Assembly: GCA_030604345.1 (NCBI GenBank)
Contig: JAUVWB010000108.1
Location: 1-6,144, forward strand
Source: Desulfofustis sp.
GTDB lineage: Bacteria; Desulfobacterota; Desulfobulbia; Desulfobulbales; Desulfocapsaceae
DNA length: 6,144 bases
Direction of reading: 5' to 3'
Part shown: positions 1-5,565 of the stretch, in pieces
Position numbering within the stretch: position 1 is the first letter of the stretch
Layout: every line of letters begins with the position of its first letter
Made by a program: the position numbers and the translations under genes
Notes under the pieces: model-generated
What the model was told of the DNA's origin: nothing
Databases searched by the model: none
The model's input: only the letters and a program-made list of their open reading frames with translations

Positions 1-372
1 CGCCCATCCGGGTACGAGCCACCGGCCGTTGAATTGGCCGGAAAAAGCAAATAACCAGTGGCGAGAGGTATCGGCCGCCAGGCACTCGAGAACGCCGAAC
101 ATCTTGCCGCGTTCTTCTCCGAACAAAGGAGCCGTGCTGCAGCGGGGATCGGTGGCGGCCGGCGAGCCGGGCAGGCCGATCGAGCCTTGTCGCTCGAGTC
201 GGTCGAGGAGTCGTACGGCTTCCCGTTTGGCATCCCCGAACGGCAGATGGTGAAAATCGTCGCATCGGTGGCACCAGCCGTACGCTGCCAGTGACCCATC
301 CGTTCGGTCGGCCCTGATTTGTCGTGGCCAGCCGGCTGGAAAGGGAGTATCTTGTGCAGACAATGGTAACAC
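1..372 (-). CDS. RluA-family pseudouridine synthase, N-terminal part (partial, runs off left edge)
   Basis: Reading the minus strand gives an open frame with no stop from the window edge to beyond position 408. The product contains a Cys-x-x-Cys (CHRCDDFHHLPFG), then GKMFGVLECL and WLFAFSGQFNGRWLVPGW. The GKMFGVL...AFSGQ...W-VPGW block is the module I associate with the N-terminal extension of long RluA-type RNA pseudouridine synthases. Those enzymes isomerise uridine in rRNA or tRNA. The catalytic domain would lie left of position 1 and is not visible, so the identification rests on this extension alone. For the start I prefer GTG at 372, which has AGGA eight bases upstream. ATG at 408 has no Shine-Dalgarno and would share its bases with the divergent srkA start. 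TTG at 363 is also possible. Homology of the block is from memory; function is moderately sure. Confidence 0.6.
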   Translation of the reverse strand, partial: MLPLSAQDTPFPAGWPRQIRADRTDGSLAAYGWCHRCDDFHHLPFGDAKREAVRLLDRLERQGSIGLPGSPAATDPRCSTAPLFGEERGKMFGVLECLAADTSRHWLFAFSGQFNGRWLVPGWA

Positions 373-406
373 CGCTCCGTTCCTGACATTGTTTGCTGAG
401 AGATCC

Positions 407-1387
407 ATGAAGGCCGACCAACCGTTTTCCCGGCTCGATCCCGAGACCATCCTGAACTGCGTCGAACAGGCCCTCGGTCGCCGCTTGCTCAACGTCTGCC
501 GGCCACACACCAGCTATATCATCCGGGTCTACTAACTGCAGGACGTAGACGGCGTCTTCATTATAGCAAAATTCTTCAGGCCGCACAGGTGGTCAGTTGC
601 CGCCCTGGCGGAGGAACTGCAATTTGTTGTCGATTGCCGCGACCATGAATTGCCGGTTATCGCCCCGCTGCCGTTGTCCGACGGCGGTTACCTGGGGGAA
701 TGCCGAGGCGTTCGTTTCGCTGTTTATCCTCGTTGCGGCGGGCGATTGGTGGACGAATTCAGCGATGACCACCTGGTACAGATCGGCCGTCTGCTCGGTC
801 GTCTCCATCAGGTCGGGCGGAGTCGTCGAGCCCCGGCACGGGAGCGGCTGCACCCGCTTCACGCCACCAGAAAACAGGTCGACTACCTCCTGGAGCGGCG
901 CCTGCTGCCGGTCGATCTCGCACAACCGTTTGCCGCCGTTGCCGCCCAACTGATTGAAACGATCACACCACTGTTCACCGGGGTGGAGACCTTTCGGATT
1001 CACGGGGACTGCCACGCCGCCAATCTCATCTATCGTCCGGGAGAGTCGTTTGTCCTCATCGATTTCGATGACATGGTCACCGGTCCCGCGGTACAGGACC
1101 TGTGGATGCTGCTCCCTGGACCGGTAGCCGAGTCGCACCGTGAACTGGGGCTGCTGCTGGAGGGCTATGAGACCTTCTGCCCGTTTGCGGACCGGACTCT
1201 GGGCTTGATCGAACCGTTGCGGGCGATGCGCTTCATCCATTACCTGAGCTGGTGTGGCCGGCAATATCACGAGGACGGTATGACCCGTGTGGACGAAGCG
1301 TTCGGCTCGTATGACTATTGGCAAAGAGAGATTGCCGACCTGCGCGACCAGCTCGATGTGATCGGGCGGTCGACCCGGTTGCCCTGA
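407..1387 (+). pseudogene. srkA: Stress response kinase SrkA (YihE-like), interrupted by an in-frame TAA at codon 43
   Basis: SrkA is a cytoplasmic Ser/Thr protein kinase with an aminoglycoside-phosphotransferase-like fold; in E. coli it counters stress-induced death through the Cpx/MazEF circuits. The frame from ATG 407 spans 326 codons, against 328 residues in E. coli, and aligns throughout. Visible are the N-lobe FFRPHRW with its preceding Lys, HGDCHAAN (H199, catalytic D201, N206), the metal-binding LIDFDD (D219), GPAVQDLWMLL and LIEPLRAMRFIHYLSWCGRQ. However, codon 43 (533-535) is TAA where E. coli has Gln after the conserved RVY, so a single CAA-to-TAA change explains it. Downstream reinitiation has only weak options (TTG at 650), and that product would lack the N-lobe Lys. 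No frameshift or other damage is seen, so the lesion is recent, a base-call error or recoded. A weak GAGAG precedes the ATG. The gene abuts the convergent gene at 1388. Confidence 0.85.
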
Positions 1388-2179
1388 TCAGGAGAGGAGC
1401 CGCAGCATCCGTTGCCAGCGGCTCAGGTTGTGCTTGCGGCAGATTGCCGCGATGTTGTGGAAATCCAGGTCGAAGCGATGGCTCAGCCGATCCAGTTCCC
1501 GACGCTGTTGCATCAGGGCTCGCTGCAGATCCGCCTGGCGACCGGCGAGACAGACCACATTGCCGCGATGGGGGACGGGCAGTACCAGCGGCGCGCCGAA
1601 ACGGGCGGTGATTTCTGTTTGCAGCTCGTCCATTTTCGCGACATCACCACTCCAAAGATTGACGCTGAAAACACCTTCCGGCCGCAGATGACTCCGGCAT
1701 CGTTCGAAACAGGCACGGCTGTAAACTGTCGGTGCCATCCCGTTGCCGTCGAAGGCGTCGACCAGGATCAGATCGTACCCGCGAGATGCATCGAGTTCAG
1801 TCAGAAAATCATAGCCGTCCGCCTCATGGATGTGGAGGCGATCGTCCACGGGCAGGGCAAAGTAACCATGGGCCAGCTTGATGACATGGGAGGCATTGTC
1901 CACCGCATCGATGCAACAACGGGGGAGAGAGCCGTGGAGAAACCGGGCCAGGGAACCGGCGCCGACGCCGATCAGCAAAATGTCTTCCGGCTCGTCGTCG
2001 ACCAGCAGGGAGGCCATCATGCACTGGGTGTAGGAGAGTACCAGCCGGTTCGGGCAGGACAGGGACATGGTCGATTGCAATACCCCGCAACCGAAGAAAA
2101 GGGATCGCTGGTCACCGTCGTCAATGATTTCGATCAGCAACTGATCCCAGTGTTCCCGGTGGATGGTCCGTCTGTTCAT
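1388..2179 (-). CDS. Spermidine-synthase-like protein (SpeE-fold, Rossmann)
   Basis: The 263-residue product has the Rossmann core of the spermidine synthase / SAM-dependent methyltransferase fold. It shows LVLSYTQCMMASLL (46-59), a nucleotide loop LLIGVGAGSL (68-77), an acidic strand end DAVDN (91-95), EADGYDFL (119-126) and YDLILVDAFDG (135-145), then VNLW (173-176). The family glycine loop GGGDG is replaced by GVGAG, and the enzyme's N-terminal beta domain is reduced to about 40 residues. Its C-terminus (about 205-263) is helical and rich in Arg and Gln. It may use decarboxylated SAM, or SAM as a methyltransferase; true polyamine synthesis is not assured. The start ATG has only a weak AGG eight bases upstream, but the promoter at 2214-2243 fits it well. 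It is a single gene, convergent with srkA and sharing no spacer with it. The long plus-strand frame over it (1412-2206) is a shadow. Confidence 0.8.
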   Translation of the reverse strand: MNRRTIHREHWDQLLIEIIDDGDQRSLFFGCGVLQSTMSLSCPNRLVLSYTQCMMASLLVDDEPEDILLIGVGAGSLARFLHGSLPRCCIDAVDNASHVIKLAHGYFALPVDDRLHIHEADGYDFLTELDASRGYDLILVDAFDGNGMAPTVYSRACFERCRSHLRPEGVFSVNLWSGDVAKMDELQTEITARFGAPLVLPVPHRGNVVCLAGRQADLQRALMQQRRELDRLSHRFDLDFHNIAAICRKHNLSRWQRMLRLLS

Positions 2180-2213
2180 GGCTCTGGCCTGGGGTGGTCA
2201 AGGTGATCGTTTT

Positions 2214-2243
2214 TATATAACGGACCAGACGGACCATTGTCAA
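2214..2243 (-). promoter_or_regulatory. Sigma-70 promoter of the spermidine-synthase-like gene
   Basis: On the minus strand, a perfect -35 TTGACA (2238-2243) is followed by an 18-bp spacer and -10 TATATA (2214-2219); TTATAT gives a 17-bp spacer. Transcription would start near 2206, about 27 bases before the ATG at 2179. A run of seven A on the plus strand (T on the minus strand) just upstream may act as a short UP-like element. Confidence 0.75.
2220..2236. repeat. Tandem 8-bp repeat in promoter spacer (putative operator)
   Basis: ACGGACCA occurs twice, at 2220-2227 and 2229-2236, with one G between them, filling the -35/-10 spacer. The reverse complement of the second copy, extended to 12 bases (ATGGTCCGTCTG), recurs at 2163-2174 inside codons 2-6 of the minus-strand gene. 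Two direct half-sites plus a distal inverted one would suit a repressor that occludes polymerase and bridges to the gene start. That is inference; the identity of the repeats is read directly. Confidence 0.5.
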
Positions 2244-2338
2244 AAAAAGTAGGTACGGGATGAGACTGGCACTGGTTTCCCGGCAGTGGCGGATTCCTGC
2301 GGCGGGATATGAAGGCGCGGGGACAAAGGTCGTGTGAC

Positions 2339-3526
2339 ATGGATACGGTTGGGATCAGGAGATCGAGACGGTTGTTGCCGCTCTATTTCACCACGGTGGT
2401 GACCATTTGTTCGCTCTATGCCGCCCAGCCGATCCAGCCGGTGTTCCAGCGTGAATTTGGCCTGTCCGGTCTGCAGGCCATCCTGTTTACCACGCTGATG
2501 ATGCTCCCGCTTGGTTTCGCGCCGCTGTTCTATGGCTATCTGCTCGAGCTGGTGCCGGCCCGGCGGGTGTTGCGGGGAGCATTGTTGGCGCTCGGTCTGC
2601 TGGAACTGCTCTTCAGCCTGTCGACCGGCTACGCGCTGCTACTGTTGATCCGTGCCGTGCAGGGGCTGTTGCTGCCGGCGGTACTTACCGCGCTGATGAG
2701 CTACATCTCGTATACCTCGGGCCGGGCAACGGTCCAGCAGGCGGTGGCGGTCTATGTGGGGATGACCATCATCGGCGGCATCCTGGGCCGCGTGTTTTCC
2801 GGAATCTGTACCGAATGGTTCGGCTGGCGCTTCTTTTTTCTGCTGCTGGCCCTGCTTTTTGTGCTGTGCTGGCGGCTGCTGGCACCGCTTGATCCGGCCC
2901 TGCGGCTCAGTCTCACGCAACCCGATCCCCGCCAGCTGGCCGGTCTGTTGCGCCGGGGACCGCTGCTGTGGGTGTATGGCGCGATTTTCTTTATTTTTTT
3001 TGCCGGCGCCGCGCTGCTCAACTTCATCCCATTCGAGTTGAAGAGACTCGACGGCCACTTCGGTGAAGCCGCTGTCGGGCTCGTCTATCTCGGCAACAGC
3101 ATGGGCATCCTGGTCGCTTTCGGCAACGCCCGGCTGCGGCGGTTCTGCGGGGGAGAGATCGGGGTGGTGGCGGCCGGTCTGGCGATCTTCATGGCGGGCA
3201 CGATACTGTTCCTGTACGGTCATTATCTGGTGATGTTCGGTGCCATGTTCGTCTTCTGTCTCGGCATGTTTGCCGCCCATGCAACCCTGTCCGGTCTGGT
3301 CAGCCGGTTGGAGGAAGCACACAAACCCGTTGCCAACGGCCTGTATATGTCTTTTTATTATTTCGGAGGCGCCGTCGGCTCCTTTGTTCCCAGCCTGGTT
3401 TACGAGTCATGGGGCTGGCGCTGGTTCATCGCGGTGCTGCTGGCGGCTCAGGTGGCTGCCGCAGTTTGCGTTGCGGCCTTGAGAAACGGTATGCGCCATC
3501 ACGGCACGAGGAAGATGCTCGAATGA
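2339..3526 (+). CDS. MFS transporter, YnfM-like (12 TM drug:H+ antiporter type)
   Basis: This is an inner-membrane secondary transporter of about 395 residues with roughly twelve hydrophobic segments and a short cytoplasmic loop near the middle (LDPALRLSLTQPDPRQLAGLLRRG). Segment 1 ends SLYAAQPIQPVFQREFGLS. The loop between helices 2 and 3 (GYLLELVPARRVLRG) is a degenerate MFS motif A. Helix 5 carries GMTIIGGILGRVFSG, and a late helix carries LYMSFYYFGGAVGS. These blocks resemble the YnfM branch of the DHA1 group; the substrate cannot be read. I chose ATG 2339 because AAAGG lies nine bases upstream; an in-frame ATG at 2309 would add ten unlikely residues. Its stop overlaps the next start as ATGA, so it leads a coupled operon. 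No convincing plus-strand promoter was found at 2180-2338. Confidence 0.85.
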   Translation: MDTVGIRRSRRLLPLYFTTVVTICSLYAAQPIQPVFQREFGLSGLQAILFTTLMMLPLGFAPLFYGYLLELVPARRVLRGALLALGLLELLFSLSTGYALLLLIRAVQGLLLPAVLTALMSYISYTSGRATVQQAVAVYVGMTIIGGILGRVFSGICTEWFGWRFFFLLLALLFVLCWRLLAPLDPALRLSLTQPDPRQLAGLLRRGPLLWVYGAIFFIFFAGAALLNFIPFELKRLDGHFGEAAVGLVYLGNSMGILVAFGNARLRRFCGGEIGVVAAGLAIFMAGTILFLYGHYLVMFGAMFVFCLGMFAAHATLSGLVSRLEEAHKPVANGLYMSFYYFGGAVGSFVPSLVYESWGWRWFIAVLLAAQVAAAVCVAALRNGMRHHGTRKMLE

Positions 3527-4020
3527 CAATTGGGGTGGAAAAAATTATTTCCGGTGGCCAAACCGGCGCTGACCAGGGTGCCTTGGATGCCGCAATGGCC
3601 TGCGATTTCCCCCATGGCGGCGCCATCGCTGCCGGGAGGAAGACGGAGGCCGGCCCGCTGCCGGAGCAGTATCGACTGGAGGAGTTGTCGTCCAGCCACT
3701 ACCCGGATCGGACGGCGAAGAACGTTCGTGACGGCGACGGCACCGTCATTGTCTCCCATGGCGAGCTGACCGGCGGCTCGGCCTTGACCAGGGATCTTGC
3801 CGAACGGATGGGTAAACCCTGGCTCCATCTCGATTGCGCCGCAACACCGTTCGAAGAGGCGCTGGAATCCTTACGCAGTTGGTGCAGCGCGCATCGGATC
3901 AGGGTGCTCAACGTGGCCGGTCCGCGGGCCAGTTCCGACCCGTTGATCTATAGCAAAACCAGGCAGCTGATCAGTGCGTTACTCCTCGATCGGCAGAGAG
4001 GCCCCCGTGGATCGTTTTGA
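3523..4020 (+). CDS. Putative molybdenum carrier protein (Moco carrier / YpsA-SLOG-like fold)
   Basis: This small cytoplasmic protein of 165 residues closely matches the bacterial putative molybdenum carrier family (Pfam PF12694, from memory). It shows IISGGQTGADQGALDAAM (8-25), HGG.. with GRKTEAGPLPEQY (38-50), YPDRTAKNVRDGDGTVI (60-76), GELTGGSALT (80-89), GKPWLHLD (97-104) and IRVLNVAGPRAS (126-137). The Gly-rich loop SGGQTGAD marks a Rossmann-like nucleotide- or cofactor-binding fold shared with YpsA and SLOG proteins. Algal relatives bind molybdenum cofactor; bacterial members are functionally unproven, so the ligand here is uncertain. The start overlaps the MFS stop (ATGA at 3523-3526) with GAGGA about ten bases upstream, implying translational coupling. 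Its 3' end overlaps the next gene's start by 14 bases. Confidence 0.85.
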   Translation: MTIGVEKIISGGQTGADQGALDAAMACDFPHGGAIAAGRKTEAGPLPEQYRLEELSSSHYPDRTAKNVRDGDGTVIVSHGELTGGSALTRDLAERMGKPWLHLDCAATPFEEALESLRSWCSAHRIRVLNVAGPRASSDPLIYSKTRQLISALLLDRQRGPRGSF

Positions 4021-4975
4021 ACCGCCGATCATTGTCGTCGATCGATGCACCGGCTGCGGTGCCTGTGTCGCCATCTGTCCTGACCGGGTCCTGGAGCTCG
4101 ACGATACCGGTGTGGCCCGGTGGCGTGGCGAGTATTGCCTACTGTGCGGCCATTGTGCTGCGATCTGTCCGGAACAAGCCGTCACCGTCCCCCCGTTGGC
4201 TGATTCTCTGGGGCTTGAGAGTTGGGTGGAGCCGGTTGGGCGTGATGGCGGTGCCGCAGCCTTTGCCGAACTGGTTGTCTTGATGCGGCAGCGGCGCTCC
4301 TGTCGTCGTTTTACCGGAGAGCCGGTGGCTACCGAGGTGTTGCGGGACCTGACGAGAATCGGGAGCACCGCGCCGTCGGGGACCAATTGCCAGGGGTGGC
4401 GGTTCACCATCCTGCCTGAACGGCCCGATGTGGAGCGACTCGGGGAAGTGACCGCTGATTTTTATCGACGTCTGAACAAGACGGCAGCCAACCGATGGTT
4501 TCGCCTGCTGAACCGGCTGTTTGGCGGTGGTCGTCTGGACACGTATTATCGTCGCTATTATCAGAGCGTCGAAGAGGCGTTGCAGCAGTGGTACGAGAAG
4601 CGGATCGACCGTTTGTTCCACGGGGCCCCTGCAGCCATTCTCGTGTCGGCTGATACCCGATCGAGCTGCCCGGCGGAAGATGCCCTGCTGGCCACGCAGA
4701 ATATGTTACTCGCTGCCCAGGCCCTGGGACTGGGTACCTGTCTGGTCGGCTTTGTCGTCGAGGCGGCTCGCCGCGACCACCGTATCGGCAGGTTGCTGCA
4801 GATGCCTGCGGATGAGCGGCTGTATGCGGTCATTGCCTGCGGTCACTCGGCCGTTCATTTCCTGCGTCCGGCGGGCAGAAAACGGGTGGCGCCGAGAATT
4901 CTCAGAATCGGAGAGGAAGAGACATGGAAACAAAGGGCGGCCCAGGCCGGGACCAGGGGTGGCCAACGATCCTGA
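4007..4975 (+). CDS. Ferredoxin-nitroreductase fusion (2x[4Fe-4S] + FMN nitroreductase domain)
   Basis: This is a two-domain cytoplasmic oxidoreductase of about 322 residues. Residues 14-25 (CTGCGACVAICP) and 44-55 (CLLCGHCAAICP) are two complete CxxCxxCxxxCP motifs for two [4Fe-4S] clusters. The nitroreductase-like domain follows: RQRRSCRRF (94-102) and APSGTNCQGWRF (122-133), the usual FMN-phosphate and flavin-contact regions, then AAILVSAD (209-216) and the helix LLATQNMLLAAQALGLGTCLVGF (227-249). The clusters would pass electrons to FMN; the acceptor is unknown (nitro compound, quinone or cofactor). A GTG at 4007 is preferred because GAGAGG sits five bases upstream; GTG 3974 is in frame but has no such site. 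The gene overlaps the molybdenum-carrier gene by 14 bases and the next gene by 52, with the frame shifted in both cases. Confidence 0.85.
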   Translation: MDRFEPPIIVVDRCTGCGACVAICPDRVLELDDTGVARWRGEYCLLCGHCAAICPEQAVTVPPLADSLGLESWVEPVGRDGGAAAFAELVVLMRQRRSCRRFTGEPVATEVLRDLTRIGSTAPSGTNCQGWRFTILPERPDVERLGEVTADFYRRLNKTAANRWFRLLNRLFGGGRLDTYYRRYYQSVEEALQQWYEKRIDRLFHGAPAAILVSADTRSSCPAEDALLATQNMLLAAQALGLGTCLVGFVVEAARRDHRIGRLLQMPADERLYAVIACGHSAVHFLRPAGRKRVAPRILRIGEEETWKQRAAQAGTRGGQRS

Positions 4976-5340
4976 TCCTCAATTCGTTTGGCTTCAAGTA
5001 CGGGGTGCCGGTTGATGCCACCTTCATGCTGGATGTCCGGTTTCTGCCCAATCCCTATTGGCAGAAGGACTTGCGGCCGTGGTCGGGGTTGCAGCAGGCG
5101 GTGGCCGATTATGTCTTGAAAAGCGAGCAAGGGGCATCATTTCTCGAGTTGCTCCGGCCACTGGTCCTTTTCTGGGCGACGGCGGAGAGCAATGGGGCGA
5201 AAATTCTGCGGCTGGCAATCGGCTGCACCGGCGGCCGGCATCGTTCGGTGGCCATCGTCGAACATCTGCAGAGCTACCTGGCTGATCAGGGTCTCAACCC
5301 GACCGTTTTACATCGCGATCTGCATCGCGATACCGCATGA
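4924..5340 (+). CDS. Standalone RapZ C-terminal domain protein
   Basis: The 138-residue product covers only the C-terminal half of RapZ (YhbJ/YvcJ family). Conserved blocks are NSFGFKYGVPVDA (20-32), DVRFLPNPYW (37-46), RPWSGL (51-56), ADYVL (61-65), IGCTGGRHRSVAI (99-111) and LHRDL (129-133). The N-terminal Walker-A ATPase domain of full RapZ is absent and no trace of it precedes the gene. In E. coli RapZ this half binds the small RNAs GlmZ/GlmY and senses glucosamine-6-phosphate; the GCTGG-x-HRS region forms the binding pocket. This free domain may therefore bind RNA or a phosphosugar, but its partner is unknown. ATG 4924 follows AGGA at six bases and lies 52 bases inside the upstream gene. 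It is the last gene of the four-gene operon. The 3' end holds two CATCGCGAT copies (HRD-L-HRD). Confidence 0.85.
   Translation: METKGGPGRDQGWPTILILNSFGFKYGVPVDATFMLDVRFLPNPYWQKDLRPWSGLQQAVADYVLKSEQGASFLELLRPLVLFWATAESNGAKILRLAIGCTGGRHRSVAIVEHLQSYLADQGLNPTVLHRDLHRDTA
5311..5331 (+). repeat. Short tandem repeat encoding HRD-L-HRD
   Basis: CATCGCGAT occurs at 5311-5319 and 5323-5331, separated by CTG, inside the last codons of the RapZ-C gene. The second copy repeats the conserved HRD after the family's HRDL, so it looks like a small duplication that lengthened the C-terminus. Confidence 0.5.
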
Positions 5341-5351
5341 AAGCCGACAGC

Positions 5352-5398
5352 GGGGACTTTTTACCCAATCGTGTAGAGCCGGTGGGTAGTTTTTACCC
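5352..5398. promoter_or_regulatory. Two upstream activator sites (UAS) for a sigma-54 enhancer-binding protein
   Basis: GGGGACTTTTTACCC (5352-5366) and GGGTAGTTTTTACCC (5384-5398) match at 13 of 15 positions. The second is the palindrome GGGTA-N5-TACCC. Their centres are 32 bp apart, about three helical turns, which places them on one DNA face. They lie about 90-130 bp upstream of the -24 element at 5488, as expected for NtrC/ZraR-class activators. The sites are seen directly; the role is inferred. Confidence 0.6.
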
Positions 5399-5403
5399 GG
5401 TCG

Positions 5404-5435
5404 CCGGCGGGGATCGGGCCGGTTGATTTTTCTTT
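5404..5435 (+). terminator. Weak terminator-like hairpin after RapZ-C gene
   Basis: CCGGC (5404-5408) and GCCGG (5418-5422) can pair across a nine-base loop. A T-rich stretch follows at 5427-5435 (TTTTTCTTT). The stem is short and the T run starts four bases away, so this is a weak candidate. Alternative pairing CCCGGTC/GATCGGG overlaps it. It would end the four-gene operon between the activator sites and the zraP-like promoter. Confidence 0.35.
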
Positions 5436-5486
5436 GAAGGTGCATAACCTTTTCAATTCAGGTGGTTGCCTTGTTCTCCGGGGATC

Positions 5487-5502
5487 TGGCACGGCCGTTG
5501 CT
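5487..5502 (+). promoter_or_regulatory. Sigma-54 (-24/-12) promoter of the ZraP-like gene
   Basis: TGGCACG (5487-5493), four bases, then TTGCT (5498-5502) matches the RpoN consensus TGGCACG-N4-TTGCW in full. The invariant GG (5488-5489) and GC (5500-5501) are ten bases apart, the required spacing. Transcription would start near 5512, giving a leader of about 54 bases. An ATP-driven activator is needed, presumably bound at 5352-5398. No competing sigma-70 promoter is convincing here. Confidence 0.85.
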
Positions 5503-5517
5503 TCTGATACATTACAA

Positions 5518-5540
5518 GGTGACCGATAACGGTCGTTACC
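5518..5540 (+). other. Hairpin in the leader of the ZraP-like gene
   Basis: GACCG (5521-5525) pairs with CGGTC (5530-5534) around an ATAA loop, and GGT (5518-5520) with ACC (5538-5540) can extend it past a bulge. It lies near the 5' end of the predicted transcript. It could stabilise the mRNA, but the overlapping palindrome TAACG-GT-CGTTA (5527-5538) could instead be a DNA-binding site. Confidence 0.35.
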
Positions 5541-5565
5541 GCCAACCAAACACAAGGAGTAGGTC

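Noticed and set aside
29..294. Two short plus-strand frames at the left edge
   Set aside because: They oppose the minus-strand RluA-like frame, which carries the conserved GKMFGVL...AFSGQ...VPGW block; the short frames look random.
533..535. Selenocysteine or pyrrolysine recoding at the srkA stop
   Set aside because: The codon is TAA, not TGA or TAG, and the family residue is Gln rather than Cys or Lys.
593..1324. 243-codon minus-strand open frame across srkA
   Set aside because: It lies fully antisense to a frame with strong SrkA homology and catalytic motifs, and its translation shows no recognisable domain.
1412..2206. 264-codon plus-strand open frame across the spermidine-synthase-like gene
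   Set aside because: It is an antisense shadow. The minus-strand product has the Rossmann motifs and its own promoter; this one has none.
2237..2266. TTGTCA as a plus-strand -35 for the MFS operon
   Set aside because: No -10 resembling TATAAT follows at 16-18 bases; the segment is better explained as the minus-strand TTGACA.
2267..2281. TGGCAC resembling a sigma-54 -24 element before the MFS operon
   Set aside because: At the required ten-base spacing the -12 GC is CC, and no TTGC follows, so the second half is missing.
2639..3322. 227-codon minus-strand frame across the MFS gene
   Set aside because: The product is Gln- and His-rich with no domain, as expected from the antisense of hydrophobic Leu/Val codons.
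5384..5398. GGGTA-GTTTT-TACCC as a transcription terminator
   Set aside because: The stem is five base pairs and no T run follows. A near-identical copy 32 bp away fits a protein-binding pair better.
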